Positions 44,954 to 54,590 of a stretch of DNA of 64,000 bases are shown piece by piece. The translations under genes and the position numbers were made by a program. The notes under the pieces are model-generated. The model did no database searches. It was not told the origin of the DNA and saw nothing but the letters and a program-made list of their open reading frames with translations. Within the stretch, counting starts at the first letter, position 1. The number at the start of each line of letters is the position of its first letter. Source of the DNA: DATGZX01 sp035296965 (GTDB lineage: Bacteria > Planctomycetota > Planctomycetia > Gemmatales > Gemmataceae); assembly GCA_035296965.1 (NCBI GenBank), contig DATGZX010000355.1, forward strand, positions 1-64,000, given 5' to 3'.

Positions 44954-46597
44954 ATGACCGATCGGTGCAGCACCCTTGGAGTCCTCGTATTGGCAGCGTG
45001 TGGTTGCGCCGTCATGGGCACTGCCCGCTCCAGTGCGGCCGCAAGAGACGAATATTGGACCGGCTGGCGGGCCCGGCAGCGGGCGGAGACGGCATCGTTA
45101 CCGAAACCTCCCGTCCCCGTGCCGGGTAAAGGCGCAGCCATCGATCGCTTTCTTGCCGCTTACTGGGCCAAGCACAACTTCGAACCCATGAACGTTGTCG
45201 ATGACTCCGCGTTCGCCAGGCGCGTCTATCTCGATGTCATCGGGCTTTTGCCAACAGCCGAACAGCTGGAACAGTTCCGGCACGACCGCAACCCAGACAA
45301 ACGAGGGAAACTGGTCGATTCCTTGCTCGCGGACAAGCAAGGTTACGCCGAACACTGGATGTCTTTTTGGAACGATCTGCTGCGCAACGACGAACAGACC
45401 AATATCGATGGTCTGCGCAAGCCGATTACCTCCTGGTTGTATGTGTCCTTGCTGGAAAACAAGCCGGTCGACCTGTTCGTCGCCGAATTGTTGAACCCCG
45501 GCAAGGATGGTCCGGATGGCTATCTCAAGGGTGTCAACTGGCGCGGACGCGTCAACGCCAGCCAGACGCCTCCTGTGCAGGCTGCTCAAAATGTTTCGCA
45601 GGTCTTTCTGGCGAGTGCCCTCAAATGTGCTTCCTGTCATGACAGCTTCGTCAACCAGTGGAAACTGGCGCAGGCGTATGGCCTGGCAAGCTTTTTCTCT
45701 CCGCAAGATCTGGAAATGCATCGCTGCGATAAACCGACTGGTCGCATCGCCGCGCCGAAGTTTCTCTTTCCAGGCCTGGGAGAAGTGCCGGCCGGGGCCG
45801 ATCTATCGGCACGTCATCGCGCCGTGGCCGAGATGGTCACTCGACCCAAGAACCCGCGCTTTGCCAAGACCATGGTAAATCGGCTGTGGAAGCGGCTTTT
45901 GGGCCGGGGATTGTTCGAGCCAGTGGACGATTTCGATAGCAAGCCTGCCCATAGCGATCTACTGGAATGGCTTGCATTCGATTTCATGGAGCATGATTAC
46001 GACGCCAAGCACACCCTGCGGCTGATTCTGCTGTCGCGTGTGTACCAATCGCCCGTGAGCCATCTGAAGCCAGCCAGTGCCAAAGAACTGCCGCTGCTCA
46101 TCGGGCCTGTGGAGCGTCGCTTGACCAGCGAGCAATACCTGGACGCTATTTCCCAGGTCACCGGCTATTGGCCGAAGACCGACACGATGGCGGTCAGAGT
46201 GGCCAATCCCCACATCCGCGCCTGGCGGCAGCGCAAGCCGGACGCACTTGCCTCCGCGCTCGGCCGGCCGAATCGCGAACAGGTGTGCACCGAGCGAAAT
46301 CAAGACAGCACCGTCCTGCAGGCCCTTGAATTGGTTAACGGCAGCGCATTGAATCAAAGGCTCCAGGGAGGTGCAAAGCATCTCCTGGCCAGCGAATGGG
46401 GAAGTGAGCAACAAACGGCGAAGGTTGTCGAGGCACTCTACTGTCGTGCACTGGGCCGTTTGCCCGGGCGTGCTGAAATCGACTTGGTGCAGCCTCTGCT
46501 GGGTTCGCCACAGGAAAAGGCTGAGTCTCGGCAGGAGGGATGGGAAGACGCCTTGTGGGGCATGTTCATGAACCCAGAGTTCCAATTCATCCGCTGA
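44954..46597 (+). CDS. DUF1549/DUF1553 planctomycete surface or cytochrome-like protein
   Basis: About 547 aa. A signal-peptide-like N-terminus (LGVLVLAACGCAVMG) is followed by DUF1549 (AAIDRFLAAYW, FARRVYLDVIGLLPTAEQLE) and DUF1553 (NPRFAKTMVNRLWKRLLGRG, SDLLEWLAFDFMEHDYD, RLILLSRVYQ). LKCASCHDSF includes a CXXCH pattern that could bind c-type heme. The gene lies 40 bases upstream of a DUF1501 gene, the usual planctomycete pairing, so they form a unit. The ATG at 44954 is chosen; a TTG at 44900 is also in frame. The role is not established. Confidence 0.9.
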   Translation: MTDRCSTLGVLVLAACGCAVMGTARSSAAARDEYWTGWRARQRAETASLPKPPVPVPGKGAAIDRFLAAYWAKHNFEPMNVVDDSAFARRVYLDVIGLLPTAEQLEQFRHDRNPDKRGKLVDSLLADKQGYAEHWMSFWNDLLRNDEQTNIDGLRKPITSWLYVSLLENKPVDLFVAELLNPGKDGPDGYLKGVNWRGRVNASQTPPVQAAQNVSQVFLASALKCASCHDSFVNQWKLAQAYGLASFFSPQDLEMHRCDKPTGRIAAPKFLFPGLGEVPAGADLSARHRAVAEMVTRPKNPRFAKTMVNRLWKRLLGRGLFEPVDDFDSKPAHSDLLEWLAFDFMEHDYDAKHTLRLILLSRVYQSPVSHLKPASAKELPLLIGPVERRLTSEQYLDAISQVTGYWPKTDTMAVRVANPHIRAWRQRKPDALASALGRPNREQVCTERNQDSTVLQALELVNGSALNQRLQGGAKHLLASEWGSEQQTAKVVEALYCRALGRLPGRAEIDLVQPLLGSPQEKAESRQEGWEDALWGMFMNPEFQFIR

Positions 46598-46637
46598 TGG
46601 CGCCCTGCCACGAGAAATCTTCAGGAGAACTGTATCG

Positions 46638-48053
46638 ATGACTGGCCAACCTCTCACACGTCGCGATTTCTTGCGCGCCGGCTGCCTGGCGGGGACGAGC
46701 GCCATCCTTGGATCACAGCTGCGGGCCGACGAGGACAAAACAAGAAAACTCGAGCCGACGGCTGATTGCCTCGTCGTGTTATGGATGGCAGGAGGTCAAG
46801 CCTCCACCGAAACGTGGGACCCGAAGAAATACACGCCCTTCGAGCGCGGCATGGAGGCGAAGGCCGTCTACTCCACCTTTCGCTCGATCCCAACCAGCGT
46901 GGATGGCATCCAGATTTCGGAAGGTCTGCCGAACATCGCCAAGGTGATGCACCATGGCGCGCTTGTGCGCACATTCAAGGCCGGCGATCTCGGCTTCATT
47001 CTGCATTCGCGCCATCAGTACCACTGGCACACCGGCTATATCCCGCCGCAGCCGGTGGCGGCGCCGCACATTGGTGCTGTCATCTCGCGAACGCTCGGCC
47101 CGCGTCACCCGGATGTGCCGGCATTCATCGATATCGGGCAGCGTTCCGCCGGCGGCGAAGATTTCGAAGTTAAGGCGTTTCAGACGGCAGGCTTTCTTGG
47201 GGCCTCTCATGGACCGTTTCTAGTGCCGGAGCCGGCCCAGGCGGTCGATACGGTGCGGCCGCCTGCCGGCATGTCCAGCAAGCGTTTCAAGGAACGCCAC
47301 GATCTCTATATCAAAACGCTGCAAGCTCGGCGGCAAGCGGCAGGGCTTGATCCCAAGGAAGAGGAATTTGTGAAATCGATCGAGGGAGCGCACCGTTTCC
47401 TCAATTCACCGGCAGCCAAAGCATTCGATCTCAGCCTGGAACCCAAGGACAGCTACCAGGCCTATAACACGGGACGCTTCGGTCTCGGTTGCTTGCTGGC
47501 GAGGCGGCTGGTTGAAGCCGGGGCCCGCTTCATCGAGGTGAGCACCGAGTACGTCCCCTTCCTGGGCTGGGACACGCATGAGAACGGCCACAGCAGGATG
47601 GTCGACATGATGAAGCTGATCGATGCGCCGATTGCCCGCCTGGTCCGCGATCTGGAAGAGCGCAAGCTTCTCTCCCGTACGCTAATCGTGATCGCGTCCG
47701 AATTTAGCCGAGACATGCTCACCGAGGGGAAGCCCGACAAGCCGGTAAAAGATCAGGTGACAGTCCCCGATCGCGTTGCCGAGGAAAAGCATTACGGTAT
47801 GCACCGCCATTTTACCGGTGCAGGCGGCGTCGTGCTCTATGGCGGCGGCATGAAGCGTGGCTACCTGCACGGCAAGACCGCGGATGAACGGCCGTTCGTG
47901 ACGATCAAGGATCCAGTGACCATCCCCAATCTTCACGCCACGCTCTACCGGGCAATGGGCATACGGGCTGACCTGTCCTACGAGGTGGAGAACAGGCCGG
48001 TTTTCGTGACGGAGGATGGGAAGGGGAAAGTTGTCGAGGAGCTCTTCGCCTAG
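46638..48053 (+). CDS. DUF1501 protein, Tat-exported
   Basis: A 471-aa DUF1501 protein of the alkaline-phosphatase-like (sulfatase-related) superfamily. A twin-arginine signal (LTRRDFLRAGCLAGTSAIL) leads. CLVVLWMAGGQASTETWDPK is the family N-terminal motif. FLGWDTHENGHSRMVDMMKL and VIASEFSRD carry likely metal or catalytic residues, and HYGMHRHFTGAGGVVLYGGG ends the core. It is paired with the DUF1549/1553 gene. Directly after its stop comes a ~290-bp repeat also found after the other DUF1501 gene at 62011-63234. Confidence 0.93.
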   Translation: MTGQPLTRRDFLRAGCLAGTSAILGSQLRADEDKTRKLEPTADCLVVLWMAGGQASTETWDPKKYTPFERGMEAKAVYSTFRSIPTSVDGIQISEGLPNIAKVMHHGALVRTFKAGDLGFILHSRHQYHWHTGYIPPQPVAAPHIGAVISRTLGPRHPDVPAFIDIGQRSAGGEDFEVKAFQTAGFLGASHGPFLVPEPAQAVDTVRPPAGMSSKRFKERHDLYIKTLQARRQAAGLDPKEEEFVKSIEGAHRFLNSPAAKAFDLSLEPKDSYQAYNTGRFGLGCLLARRLVEAGARFIEVSTEYVPFLGWDTHENGHSRMVDMMKLIDAPIARLVRDLEERKLLSRTLIVIASEFSRDMLTEGKPDKPVKDQVTVPDRVAEEKHYGMHRHFTGAGGVVLYGGGMKRGYLHGKTADERPFVTIKDPVTIPNLHATLYRAMGIRADLSYEVENRPVFVTEDGKGKVVEELFA

Positions 48054-48347
48054 TGCATCTTCAAGGCTAACTTGTGGGGCCGGAGCACGAGGTCAGAGAG
48101 AACCGCAAAGCAAATGGCGGAATCGAAAATGTCATGTCATGTTATGTCATGTAAAAGGGGGGTAGGCAGACGGCTTGTCTGACAAAAGGAGCATTCCGCA
48201 AGTGACTCTCCTGAAAAGGATTACACCCCAGCTCGGACCTTGGACCAATGGCAGTTGAACATGACATTTGTCATGTGTACTGATGTACACACATCTAAGG
48301 ATTCTAAATCCATTTCTTTGCCCCAAAATCAAGACTTGAGCACGCAC
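48054..48347. repeat. ~290-bp dispersed repeat after a DUF1501 gene, copy 1
   Basis: It begins at the DUF1501 stop codon and matches 63235-63524 with many identical blocks, such as TTATGTCATGTAAAAGGGG, CTTGTCTGACA, AAAGGATTACA, TGTCATGTGTACTG and CCCCAAAATCAAG. A CATGACA/TGTCATG motif repeats several times. The gap before the MFS gene holds nothing else. Confidence 0.85.
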
Positions 48348-48365
48348 CGGGCATAGGCGCGCCAT

Positions 48366-49712
48366 TTAATCTGTGCTTGTATCCAAAGGCTTCGTTACGT
48401 CGACTCCTTGCCAGCAGAGCCCTCCCAGCCAGACGCTGCCGGCGAAGACAGCGAACAGGATTCCCGAATGGTTTGCCTGGAGTAGGTAGCCAGCCAATAG
48501 ATTCCCGGCTGCTCCGGCAAAGCTGCCAATCATGTTCATTGCACCCCCGAGTGTTCCCGCATAGCGCTCACCAATATCCGCGCACGCGGCCCAGGCGGGC
48601 CCCATGGCCAGGTCGTTGCAGAAGAAGATCAAGCAGAGCAAGAACCCCAGCATCCAAGTATCCTGCACTCCATTGAGGAAAAGCCAGGCGATGCCGCCGA
48701 TCAGCGTACCGCAAGTACCATTGAGCCTGCGCCCCCATTTCCTGTTCCCGGTGCGGCGAATGATCAAGTCCGAAAGGAAACCACCGCCCACGCAAGCTAC
48801 CAGGCCACATGCGAAGGGCAAGCCAGATAGCCAGCTCGTTACGCCATCGGAAAGCCCTCGGTGATTCCTTAGGTATGTTGGCAACAGCGTAACGTAGAAA
48901 TTCGCAGCAAATCCGCCAAAGCCGTACATGAGACACAAAGCCCAGACTCCACGGGAGCGCAGCACTTTTGCCCATGGCATCTTTAGATGGCCGCTGCTAC
49001 GCGGGGCGCGCCCGCTCACGATCAGCTCTCGCTCGGCTGCGTTCACACGTCTTGTTTCCTCCGGCCGGTTCCGATACCAGGGCCAAAACATACCGCACCA
49101 GAGAAGACCGAACCCGGAGATGATCCAGAGCGGCGTCTGCCAGTTGGCCATTCTCAGCATCAGCCAGCCGAGAAATACAGGCACGATCAATCCGCCCACC
49201 CTGCTGGACATCCAGATGAGCCCCTGGGCCGTACCCCGTTCTTGCATGGGCATCCAGTCGGTCATCATCCGCGCGATGAGTGGAAAGCCGCCGGCTTGGA
49301 ACGCGCCGAAGGCAAAACGCAATGCAAGAAGGACCAGAAGAGGCAGCATCCATTGGTGCGGCAGGTAGATCGTCAGGGCCACACACCCGGTGAGCAGGGA
49401 CCAGCCCAAGACCAGCAATGTGAGCAAATGCCGGACGCCGAATTTATCCCCAAGCAAACCCGCAGGCATTTCGAAGACGCCATAGGAGAATAGGAACGTG
49501 GCCGTCAGCCAGCTCAGGTGGACATCATCGAGACCTAGGTCTTTCTGCAGCTCCGGAAGTGCTCGGGCAAAGCCCACTCGATGGATGTAGGTCACCACAG
49601 CCAGCGTGCAAGCCGCGAACAAGACCTGATAGCGCACCCGCGTGGGTCGAGCGGCGGACATTTCTGCCGCCGCAAGCGCCGTTTCAGGAACGAGCGGATT
49701 GCTACTTCCCAT
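48366..49712 (-). CDS. MFS transporter, anion:cation symporter-like
   Basis: A 448-aa inner-membrane transporter with 12 predicted helices. VTYIHRVGFARALPELQKDL on helix 1 and GLLGDKFGVRHLL after helix 2 are the MFS signatures. The whole resembles the ACS family, which carries sugar acids such as glucarate and hexuronates. It overlaps the ribokinase-like gene by 11 bases, so uptake and phosphorylation of the same sugar-derived substrate is plausible. The substrate is an inference. Confidence 0.88.
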   Translation of the reverse strand: MGSSNPLVPETALAAAEMSAARPTRVRYQVLFAACTLAVVTYIHRVGFARALPELQKDLGLDDVHLSWLTATFLFSYGVFEMPAGLLGDKFGVRHLLTLLVLGWSLLTGCVALTIYLPHQWMLPLLVLLALRFAFGAFQAGGFPLIARMMTDWMPMQERGTAQGLIWMSSRVGGLIVPVFLGWLMLRMANWQTPLWIISGFGLLWCGMFWPWYRNRPEETRRVNAAERELIVSGRAPRSSGHLKMPWAKVLRSRGVWALCLMYGFGGFAANFYVTLLPTYLRNHRGLSDGVTSWLSGLPFACGLVACVGGGFLSDLIIRRTGNRKWGRRLNGTCGTLIGGIAWLFLNGVQDTWMLGFLLCLIFFCNDLAMGPAWAACADIGERYAGTLGGAMNMIGSFAGAAGNLLAGYLLQANHSGILFAVFAGSVWLGGLCWQGVDVTKPLDTSTD

Positions 49713-50658
49713 GGTGGAACTTTCGCAGGAACTCCTCGACCTCGGCTCTCAGCGCCATGGATGGCTGGGCGCCATTCCGAGTTGTCGCCAGCGCTCCGGC
49801 CGCATTTGCAAACGTGACCGCCTGCTCCATCTCCTTGCCTTCCGCCAGAGCCACGGCGAGCGCCCCGGAGAAGGCATCGCCCGCCGCCGTGGCATCCACA
49901 ACAGACACCGGGAAAGTCGGAATCAAATGTTCCCATGTTTTGTCGGCGAGATAGGCGCCGCGCTCGCCGAGCGTGATAATCACTGTTTTCGGGCCAAAGG
50001 ACAGCAGCTTTCGCGCGGCAAGCGATTCCCAGGATGATTGGCCTGGGCTGGCAGCTCCCTCCGCGGCGCTGCCGGTGAGCAATTCCGCCTCGGTCTCATT
50101 TGGCGTGAGCACGGTTACCTTTGAATACAGCGCGGCCGGCAGCGGCTGCGCTGGCGCGGGGTTCAGGATTACAGGCACGCCACATTCGGCGGCCAGGGTG
50201 ATTGCATACTCTACCGTGGGCAAATAGACTTCTAGCTGGCAAAGGACCATATCGGCCGATTGCAGAACGGACTTGGCCGCATCGACGTCGCGCTTCGAGC
50301 AGGCCATGTTCGCCTCGGGGACGATCACGATAGCATTGTGGCCTTCCGCATCCACATGAATGCAGCACGCGGCCGTCTTCACCGTCGGATCACGTTTGAC
50401 GAATTCCGCGCTGACGCCGCTCTCCTTGAGGTCGGCGAGCAAGCGCTCTCCCAGAAAATCGTCCCCTACCCTGCCGATGAGAAAAACCTCGGCACCCAGT
50501 CGGCTTGCCTGCACAGCCTGATTCGCGCCCTTCCCTCCTGGGAACATGCCGAACATCTCGCCCAAGATGGTCTCCCCTTTCCGCGGCAACCGCTGTGCCT
50601 TGGCGACAAAATCGAACACCAAACTACCGATCACAACGATGCAGGGCCGCTTGCTCAT
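49702..50658 (-). CDS. rbsK: Ribokinase-like PfkB kinase
   Basis: A 318-aa kinase close to ribokinase: FPGGKGANQAVQASRLGAEV is the N-terminal signature and VVDATAAGDAFSGALAVAL the C-terminal one, with the catalytic aspartate in AAGDAF. VILNPAPAQPLP and LTPNETEAELLTG are ribokinase hallmarks. It phosphorylates a pentose at O5 if it is a true ribokinase. It is the first gene of a unit with the MFS transporter. Confidence 0.87.
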   Translation of the reverse strand: MSKRPCIVVIGSLVFDFVAKAQRLPRKGETILGEMFGMFPGGKGANQAVQASRLGAEVFLIGRVGDDFLGERLLADLKESGVSAEFVKRDPTVKTAACCIHVDAEGHNAIVIVPEANMACSKRDVDAAKSVLQSADMVLCQLEVYLPTVEYAITLAAECGVPVILNPAPAQPLPAALYSKVTVLTPNETEAELLTGSAAEGAASPGQSSWESLAARKLLSFGPKTVIITLGERGAYLADKTWEHLIPTFPVSVVDATAAGDAFSGALAVALAEGKEMEQAVTFANAAGALATTRNGAQPSMALRAEVEEFLRKFHHGK

Positions 50659-50816
50659 GCTTCCCTCTGGAGGATGCGGAAAACTATCGCCCTGTTTATC
50701 GGAGAAAACAGTGGCAAATGCAACAGTTCGTGCGAAACTAATAAACCGATAGGGTGCAGTCCCTCTGAATTTGGTAACGCGAGAATGATGGCCAGACCCG
50801 TTCCTGCATATAATCT

Positions 50817-50909
50817 TCGTTTAACCGCGAGCCAGCGGCGAGCGCGTGTACAATCAGGACGCTGTTTCCCTTCTGTACACGCGCTCGCCGCTGGCTCGCG
50901 GTTAAACGA
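50817..50909. repeat. REP-like perfect palindrome, copy B
   Basis: The arms 50817-50852 and 50874-50909 are perfect 36-base reverse complements. The outer 31 bases equal copy A at 16128. The inner ends differ from copy A (GTGTACA against GTGAAC), but both arms changed together so pairing is kept. It lies in a 356-bp gap between the ribokinase and 2-hydroxyacid dehydrogenase genes, which otherwise shows nothing. Confidence 0.9.
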
Positions 50910-51014
50910 ATGAGCTTGGGAACGTTGGGGACCCGTCCCATGTGACTAGAGCGATTTGCCCCTACCAGATTCCAAGAGGACGACAGGTTTTCCCTTCCGC
51001 GGAGCAATCAGCCC

Positions 51015-51998
51015 ATGAAAGTTATCGTTACCGATCACCGCTTCGAGTCGCTGGATCTGGAGACAGCGATTCTCGGACCGCTCGGCTGCGAGGTCGTGGC
51101 CGAGCAATGCAATACTCCAGAGGATTTGATCGCGCGCGTGGCAGATGCAGATTGCTTGATTACGCAATTCGCGCCGATCAATGCAGCCGTGATCGACAAG
51201 CTGAAACATTGCCGGGTTATCGTCCGCTATGGAGTGGGTGTGGACAATGTAGACGTGGAAGCCGCCCGCCGAAAGGGCATCCCCGTTTGCAATGTTCCGG
51301 ACTATTGCATGGACGAGGTAGCGGACCATGCACTCGCCCTGATCCTTGGGTTGACGCGCCAGATTGTCGCCATCACGACTACGGTTCGCTCGGGAGTATG
51401 GAAGCTGCCCGTTCCGTTGGAGCAAATGCGCGTGCTCAAGGAAATGACAGTGGGTATCGTCGGCTACGGGAGGATCGGCAGAGAAGTGGCCAGTCGATTG
51501 CATGGCTTCAAGGCGAAGATCCTTGTCTACGACCCCGGCGTTGCTGCCTCCGACATCACGCGTGCGGGCTACGATCCGGTCAGCCTCGACGAACTATTCC
51601 AATCAAGCGACCTCGTCACGCTGCATTGCCCAAGTACGGCCCATACAAAGCGAATGATTAGCCGCGACACGATCGACAAGATGAAGAAGGGCGCATTGCT
51701 CGTCAACGTCGCTCGAGGAGACCTGGTCGATTCGAGGGATCTGATCAGCGCGCTGCGCAGCGGTCGGCTCGGTGGTGCGGCCCTGGACGTCACCGACCCT
51801 GAGCCAATCAACGCCGTCAGCCCTCTGCTGAGCATGCCTTACGTCCTCATCACGAACCATGTAGCCGCGGCCAGCGTCACGGCGATCCGCATGCTGCGCA
51901 CCCGCGCAGCCGAGACCGTTGCCCGAGCCATACGGGGAGAACCCTTGCCGAACATCGTCAATGGGCTATCCCCAACCTCTGTCAAGATGCCAACCTGA
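51015..51998 (+). CDS. D-isomer-specific 2-hydroxyacid dehydrogenase (CtBP-like)
   Basis: A 327-aa NAD-dependent dehydrogenase. TVGIVGYGRIGREVASRLHG is the Rossmann loop. Catalytic residues are visible: R in NVARGDLVDSRDL, E in DVTDPEPINA and H in LITNHVAAAS. It interconverts a 2-hydroxy and a 2-oxo acid. It precedes the 2-oxoacid dehydrogenase genes, separated by a MITE-like element, and could feed them. Confidence 0.9.
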   Translation: MKVIVTDHRFESLDLETAILGPLGCEVVAEQCNTPEDLIARVADADCLITQFAPINAAVIDKLKHCRVIVRYGVGVDNVDVEAARRKGIPVCNVPDYCMDEVADHALALILGLTRQIVAITTTVRSGVWKLPVPLEQMRVLKEMTVGIVGYGRIGREVASRLHGFKAKILVYDPGVAASDITRAGYDPVSLDELFQSSDLVTLHCPSTAHTKRMISRDTIDKMKKGALLVNVARGDLVDSRDLISALRSGRLGGAALDVTDPEPINAVSPLLSMPYVLITNHVAAASVTAIRMLRTRAAETVARAIRGEPLPNIVNGLSPTSVKMPT

Positions 51999-52020
51999 GA
52001 AACCAAACCTACCGCAAAAT

Positions 52021-52131
52021 GAGCCTGCTGAAAAAGGGGTCTGACCCCTTCCACGAATGGTGACAGATCCGCAAGCCAGCGGAATATCAGTGAAGCTTCG
52101 TAGGGGGTCAGACCCCTTTTTCAGCAGGCTC
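52021..52131. repeat. MITE-like 111-bp inverted-repeat element, copy 2
   Basis: Perfect 28-bp terminal inverted repeats (52021-52048 with 52104-52131) frame a 55-bp centre. Length and centre match copy 1 at 36016-36126. It ends 26 bases before the E1 start codon, so it may affect expression of that gene. Confidence 0.9.
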
Positions 52132-52157
52132 AAGATGCAATGGGGGAGCACTGTTCA

Positions 52158-54590
52158 ATGAGCACGAAAGCGAAGGCCGCCCCGGCCACGTCCAGGAGCC
52201 TTCCGCCCGGCCTCGACAAGGCAGCGTTACTTGGTCTTTACGAACGGATGTTGCTGCTGCGCCGTTTCGAGCTGACCGCGCAGGACCTGTACCGCAAAGG
52301 CCAATGGCCCGGTTTCATTCACCTTTATGTCGGTGAAGAAGCGACGGCGGTCGGAGTCTGTGCCCACCTACGCCGCGACGATTGGATCACGAGCACGCAT
52401 CGCGGCCACGGCCATGCCCTGGCCAAGGGCGTACCTGCCAAGATTGTCATGGCAGAGCTGTTCGGCAAGGCGACAGGCTGTTGTGGCGGCCGCGGCGGCA
52501 GCATGCACCTTTACGATCCGCCCTCCGGTCTTTTCGGAACCAACGGCCTCGTTGGCGCCGGTATCCCGCTTGCCGTTGGCGTTGGCATCAGCGCGCTCGT
52601 GAGAAAGACCGACCAGGTCGGCGTTGCCTTCTTCGGCGACGGCGCGGTCAATCACGGCACCTTTCACGAGGCAATCAATTTTGCCGGCGTTCAGAACGCT
52701 CCGGTCATCTTCGTTTGCGAAAACAATCTTTATGCGACCGCCACGCCGCTCACGCTGGCGACCCGCAATACCGACATCGCCAGCAAGGCTGCGGCTTACG
52801 GGGTGCCGGGCGTAGCCGTGGACGGCAACGACGTCCTCGCCGTCTGGGAGGTCGTAAGGCAGGCTGCCGAGCGCGCCCGTAGCGGCGCCGGCCCAACGCT
52901 GATCGAGTCGCGTACCTATCGAACCGTCGGCCACCACGAAGGCGACCCCATCACCGGCACCTACCGCACGCAAGAAGAAGTCGATCAATGGAAAAAGCGC
53001 TGCCCCATCGCCACGTTCCGCACCAAGCTCCTGGAAACGTGGCAAGTCGCCTCGCCAGGGGAACTGGCAGCCATCGACTCCCGGATCGAACAGGAGATTC
53101 AAGAAGCGGTGGACTTCGCCCGTGCCTCCCCCGATCCCGATCCTGCGACGGTTACCCACCATGTCTGGGCGGAACCTATCAATCCTCCCATACCAGCCGA
53201 CCCGTCGTCCGGCACAAGGCAGACAGTCAATCAAGGTTGGCTCGAAGCCGCGCGCGATGGTATCGCCGAGGAGATGCGCCGTGATCGCCACATCATTTAC
53301 CTGGGCGAAGGGACGGGCGAGCGCGGCGGCACGTTCGGCCATACGAAGGGGCTGTGGCATGAATTCGGTGCCCAGCGCCTTATCGATACGCCCATCAGTG
53401 AGCTTGGGTTCACGGGCGCAGCGATCGGGGCAGCCGCAACCGGCTGCCGGGCCATTGCCGACCTGATGTTCGTCGATTTCTTGTTCGAGGCGGGCAGCCA
53501 GATCGCTCACCAGGCGGCCAAGCTTCGCTACATGAGCAACGGCAAGATCTCCGTGCCGCTGGTGATCAGGGCCGCGATCGGAGCAATCAAGAATGCCGGG
53601 GCGCATCACAGCGGCAGCTATTACCCCGTGTGGGCGCACATCCCTGGCCTGCTCGTGGTGGTTCCATCGAATCCTGCGGACGCCAAGGGCCTCTTTAAAA
53701 CGGCCCTCCGGGCCAGCGATCCGGTACTTTTTCTCGAGCACAAAGCTCTCTTCGCCACCAAGGGCGACGTACCGGTTGGCGACCATCTGCTGCCTTTGGG
53801 CCAGGCAAGCATCGTCCGCGAAGGCAGCGACATCACCCTGGTCTCCTGTGGTTTGTATCTCCATCGCTGTCTGGATGCGGCCAAGCGCCTGGAAAAAGAA
53901 GGCGTTTACTGCGAAGTCATCGACCTACGCACGATCGTGCCGCTCGACGTGGATACCATTGCCGCTAGTCTGACGAAAACGGGACGATTGCTGATCGTCG
54001 ACGAGGCGTGGGCGATGTGCGGCATGGGAGGCGAGATCGCAGCGGCCATGATGGAGCTTGCCTTTGACGAACTCGACGCCCCCATCGGCCGGCTGCACAC
54101 GGAAACCGCAACACATCCGTTCAGCCCGTCGCTCGATAGTGCGACGGTCGTGCCCGTCGAGAAGATCGTTTCAGCGGTGCACGCGGTGCTCGCCGGACGG
54201 CCCCCCATTCCTCACCGAGCCCATGCCCCTTCTGCATCGCCTCCGAGCGGCCGGCGAGAGCCGGCTGAGAAAACAGACACAAAGTCACGTGCTTTTCCTT
54301 CTGCCGGCCATCCCGTGCAGCCCGGTGCCTCCGGCTCAGCAGGATCTATACAAGGCCAACCTGTTTTGATGCCCCACGGCGACCTGACCGTGACGGAGGC
54401 AAGGGTTATCGCCTGGCACAAGAAAATCGGCGACGCGGTTCGCGCCGGCGAGGCGGTGGTCGAAGTCGAAACCGATAAGGCCACTTTCCCGATCGAGTCG
54501 CCCGCCAATGGCCGGCTCGCTGCGATCCTGGCCCCTGAAGGGGCGGTGGTCACGCACGGTCAGGAACTGGCGATCATACAGCCAGCTTGA
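52158..54590 (+). CDS. 2-oxoacid dehydrogenase E1alpha-E1beta-lipoyl triple fusion
   Basis: About 810 aa. Residues 15-345 are the thiamine-diphosphate E1 alpha part (FIHLYVGEEATAVG, THRGHGHALAKG, GDGAVNHGTFHEAINFAG ... CENN). Residues about 365-690 are E1 beta (GEGTGERGGTFGHTKGL, FVDFLFEAGSQIAHQAAKLR, VIDLRTIVPLD). A Pro/Ser-rich linker leads to a lipoyl domain at about 730-810 with the lipoylated lysine K774 in ETDKATFPIESP. It decarboxylates a 2-oxo acid and transfers the acyl group to the lipoate. The partner E2 next door lacks a lipoyl domain. The ATG at 52158 follows GGGGGAG nine bases upstream; ATG 52140 is possible. Confidence 0.93.
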   Translation: MSTKAKAAPATSRSLPPGLDKAALLGLYERMLLLRRFELTAQDLYRKGQWPGFIHLYVGEEATAVGVCAHLRRDDWITSTHRGHGHALAKGVPAKIVMAELFGKATGCCGGRGGSMHLYDPPSGLFGTNGLVGAGIPLAVGVGISALVRKTDQVGVAFFGDGAVNHGTFHEAINFAGVQNAPVIFVCENNLYATATPLTLATRNTDIASKAAAYGVPGVAVDGNDVLAVWEVVRQAAERARSGAGPTLIESRTYRTVGHHEGDPITGTYRTQEEVDQWKKRCPIATFRTKLLETWQVASPGELAAIDSRIEQEIQEAVDFARASPDPDPATVTHHVWAEPINPPIPADPSSGTRQTVNQGWLEAARDGIAEEMRRDRHIIYLGEGTGERGGTFGHTKGLWHEFGAQRLIDTPISELGFTGAAIGAAATGCRAIADLMFVDFLFEAGSQIAHQAAKLRYMSNGKISVPLVIRAAIGAIKNAGAHHSGSYYPVWAHIPGLLVVVPSNPADAKGLFKTALRASDPVLFLEHKALFATKGDVPVGDHLLPLGQASIVREGSDITLVSCGLYLHRCLDAAKRLEKEGVYCEVIDLRTIVPLDVDTIAASLTKTGRLLIVDEAWAMCGMGGEIAAAMMELAFDELDAPIGRLHTETATHPFSPSLDSATVVPVEKIVSAVHAVLAGRPPIPHRAHAPSASPPSGRREPAEKTDTKSRAFPSAGHPVQPGASGSAGSIQGQPVLMPHGDLTVTEARVIAWHKKIGDAVRAGEAVVEVETDKATFPIESPANGRLAAILAPEGAVVTHGQELAIIQPA

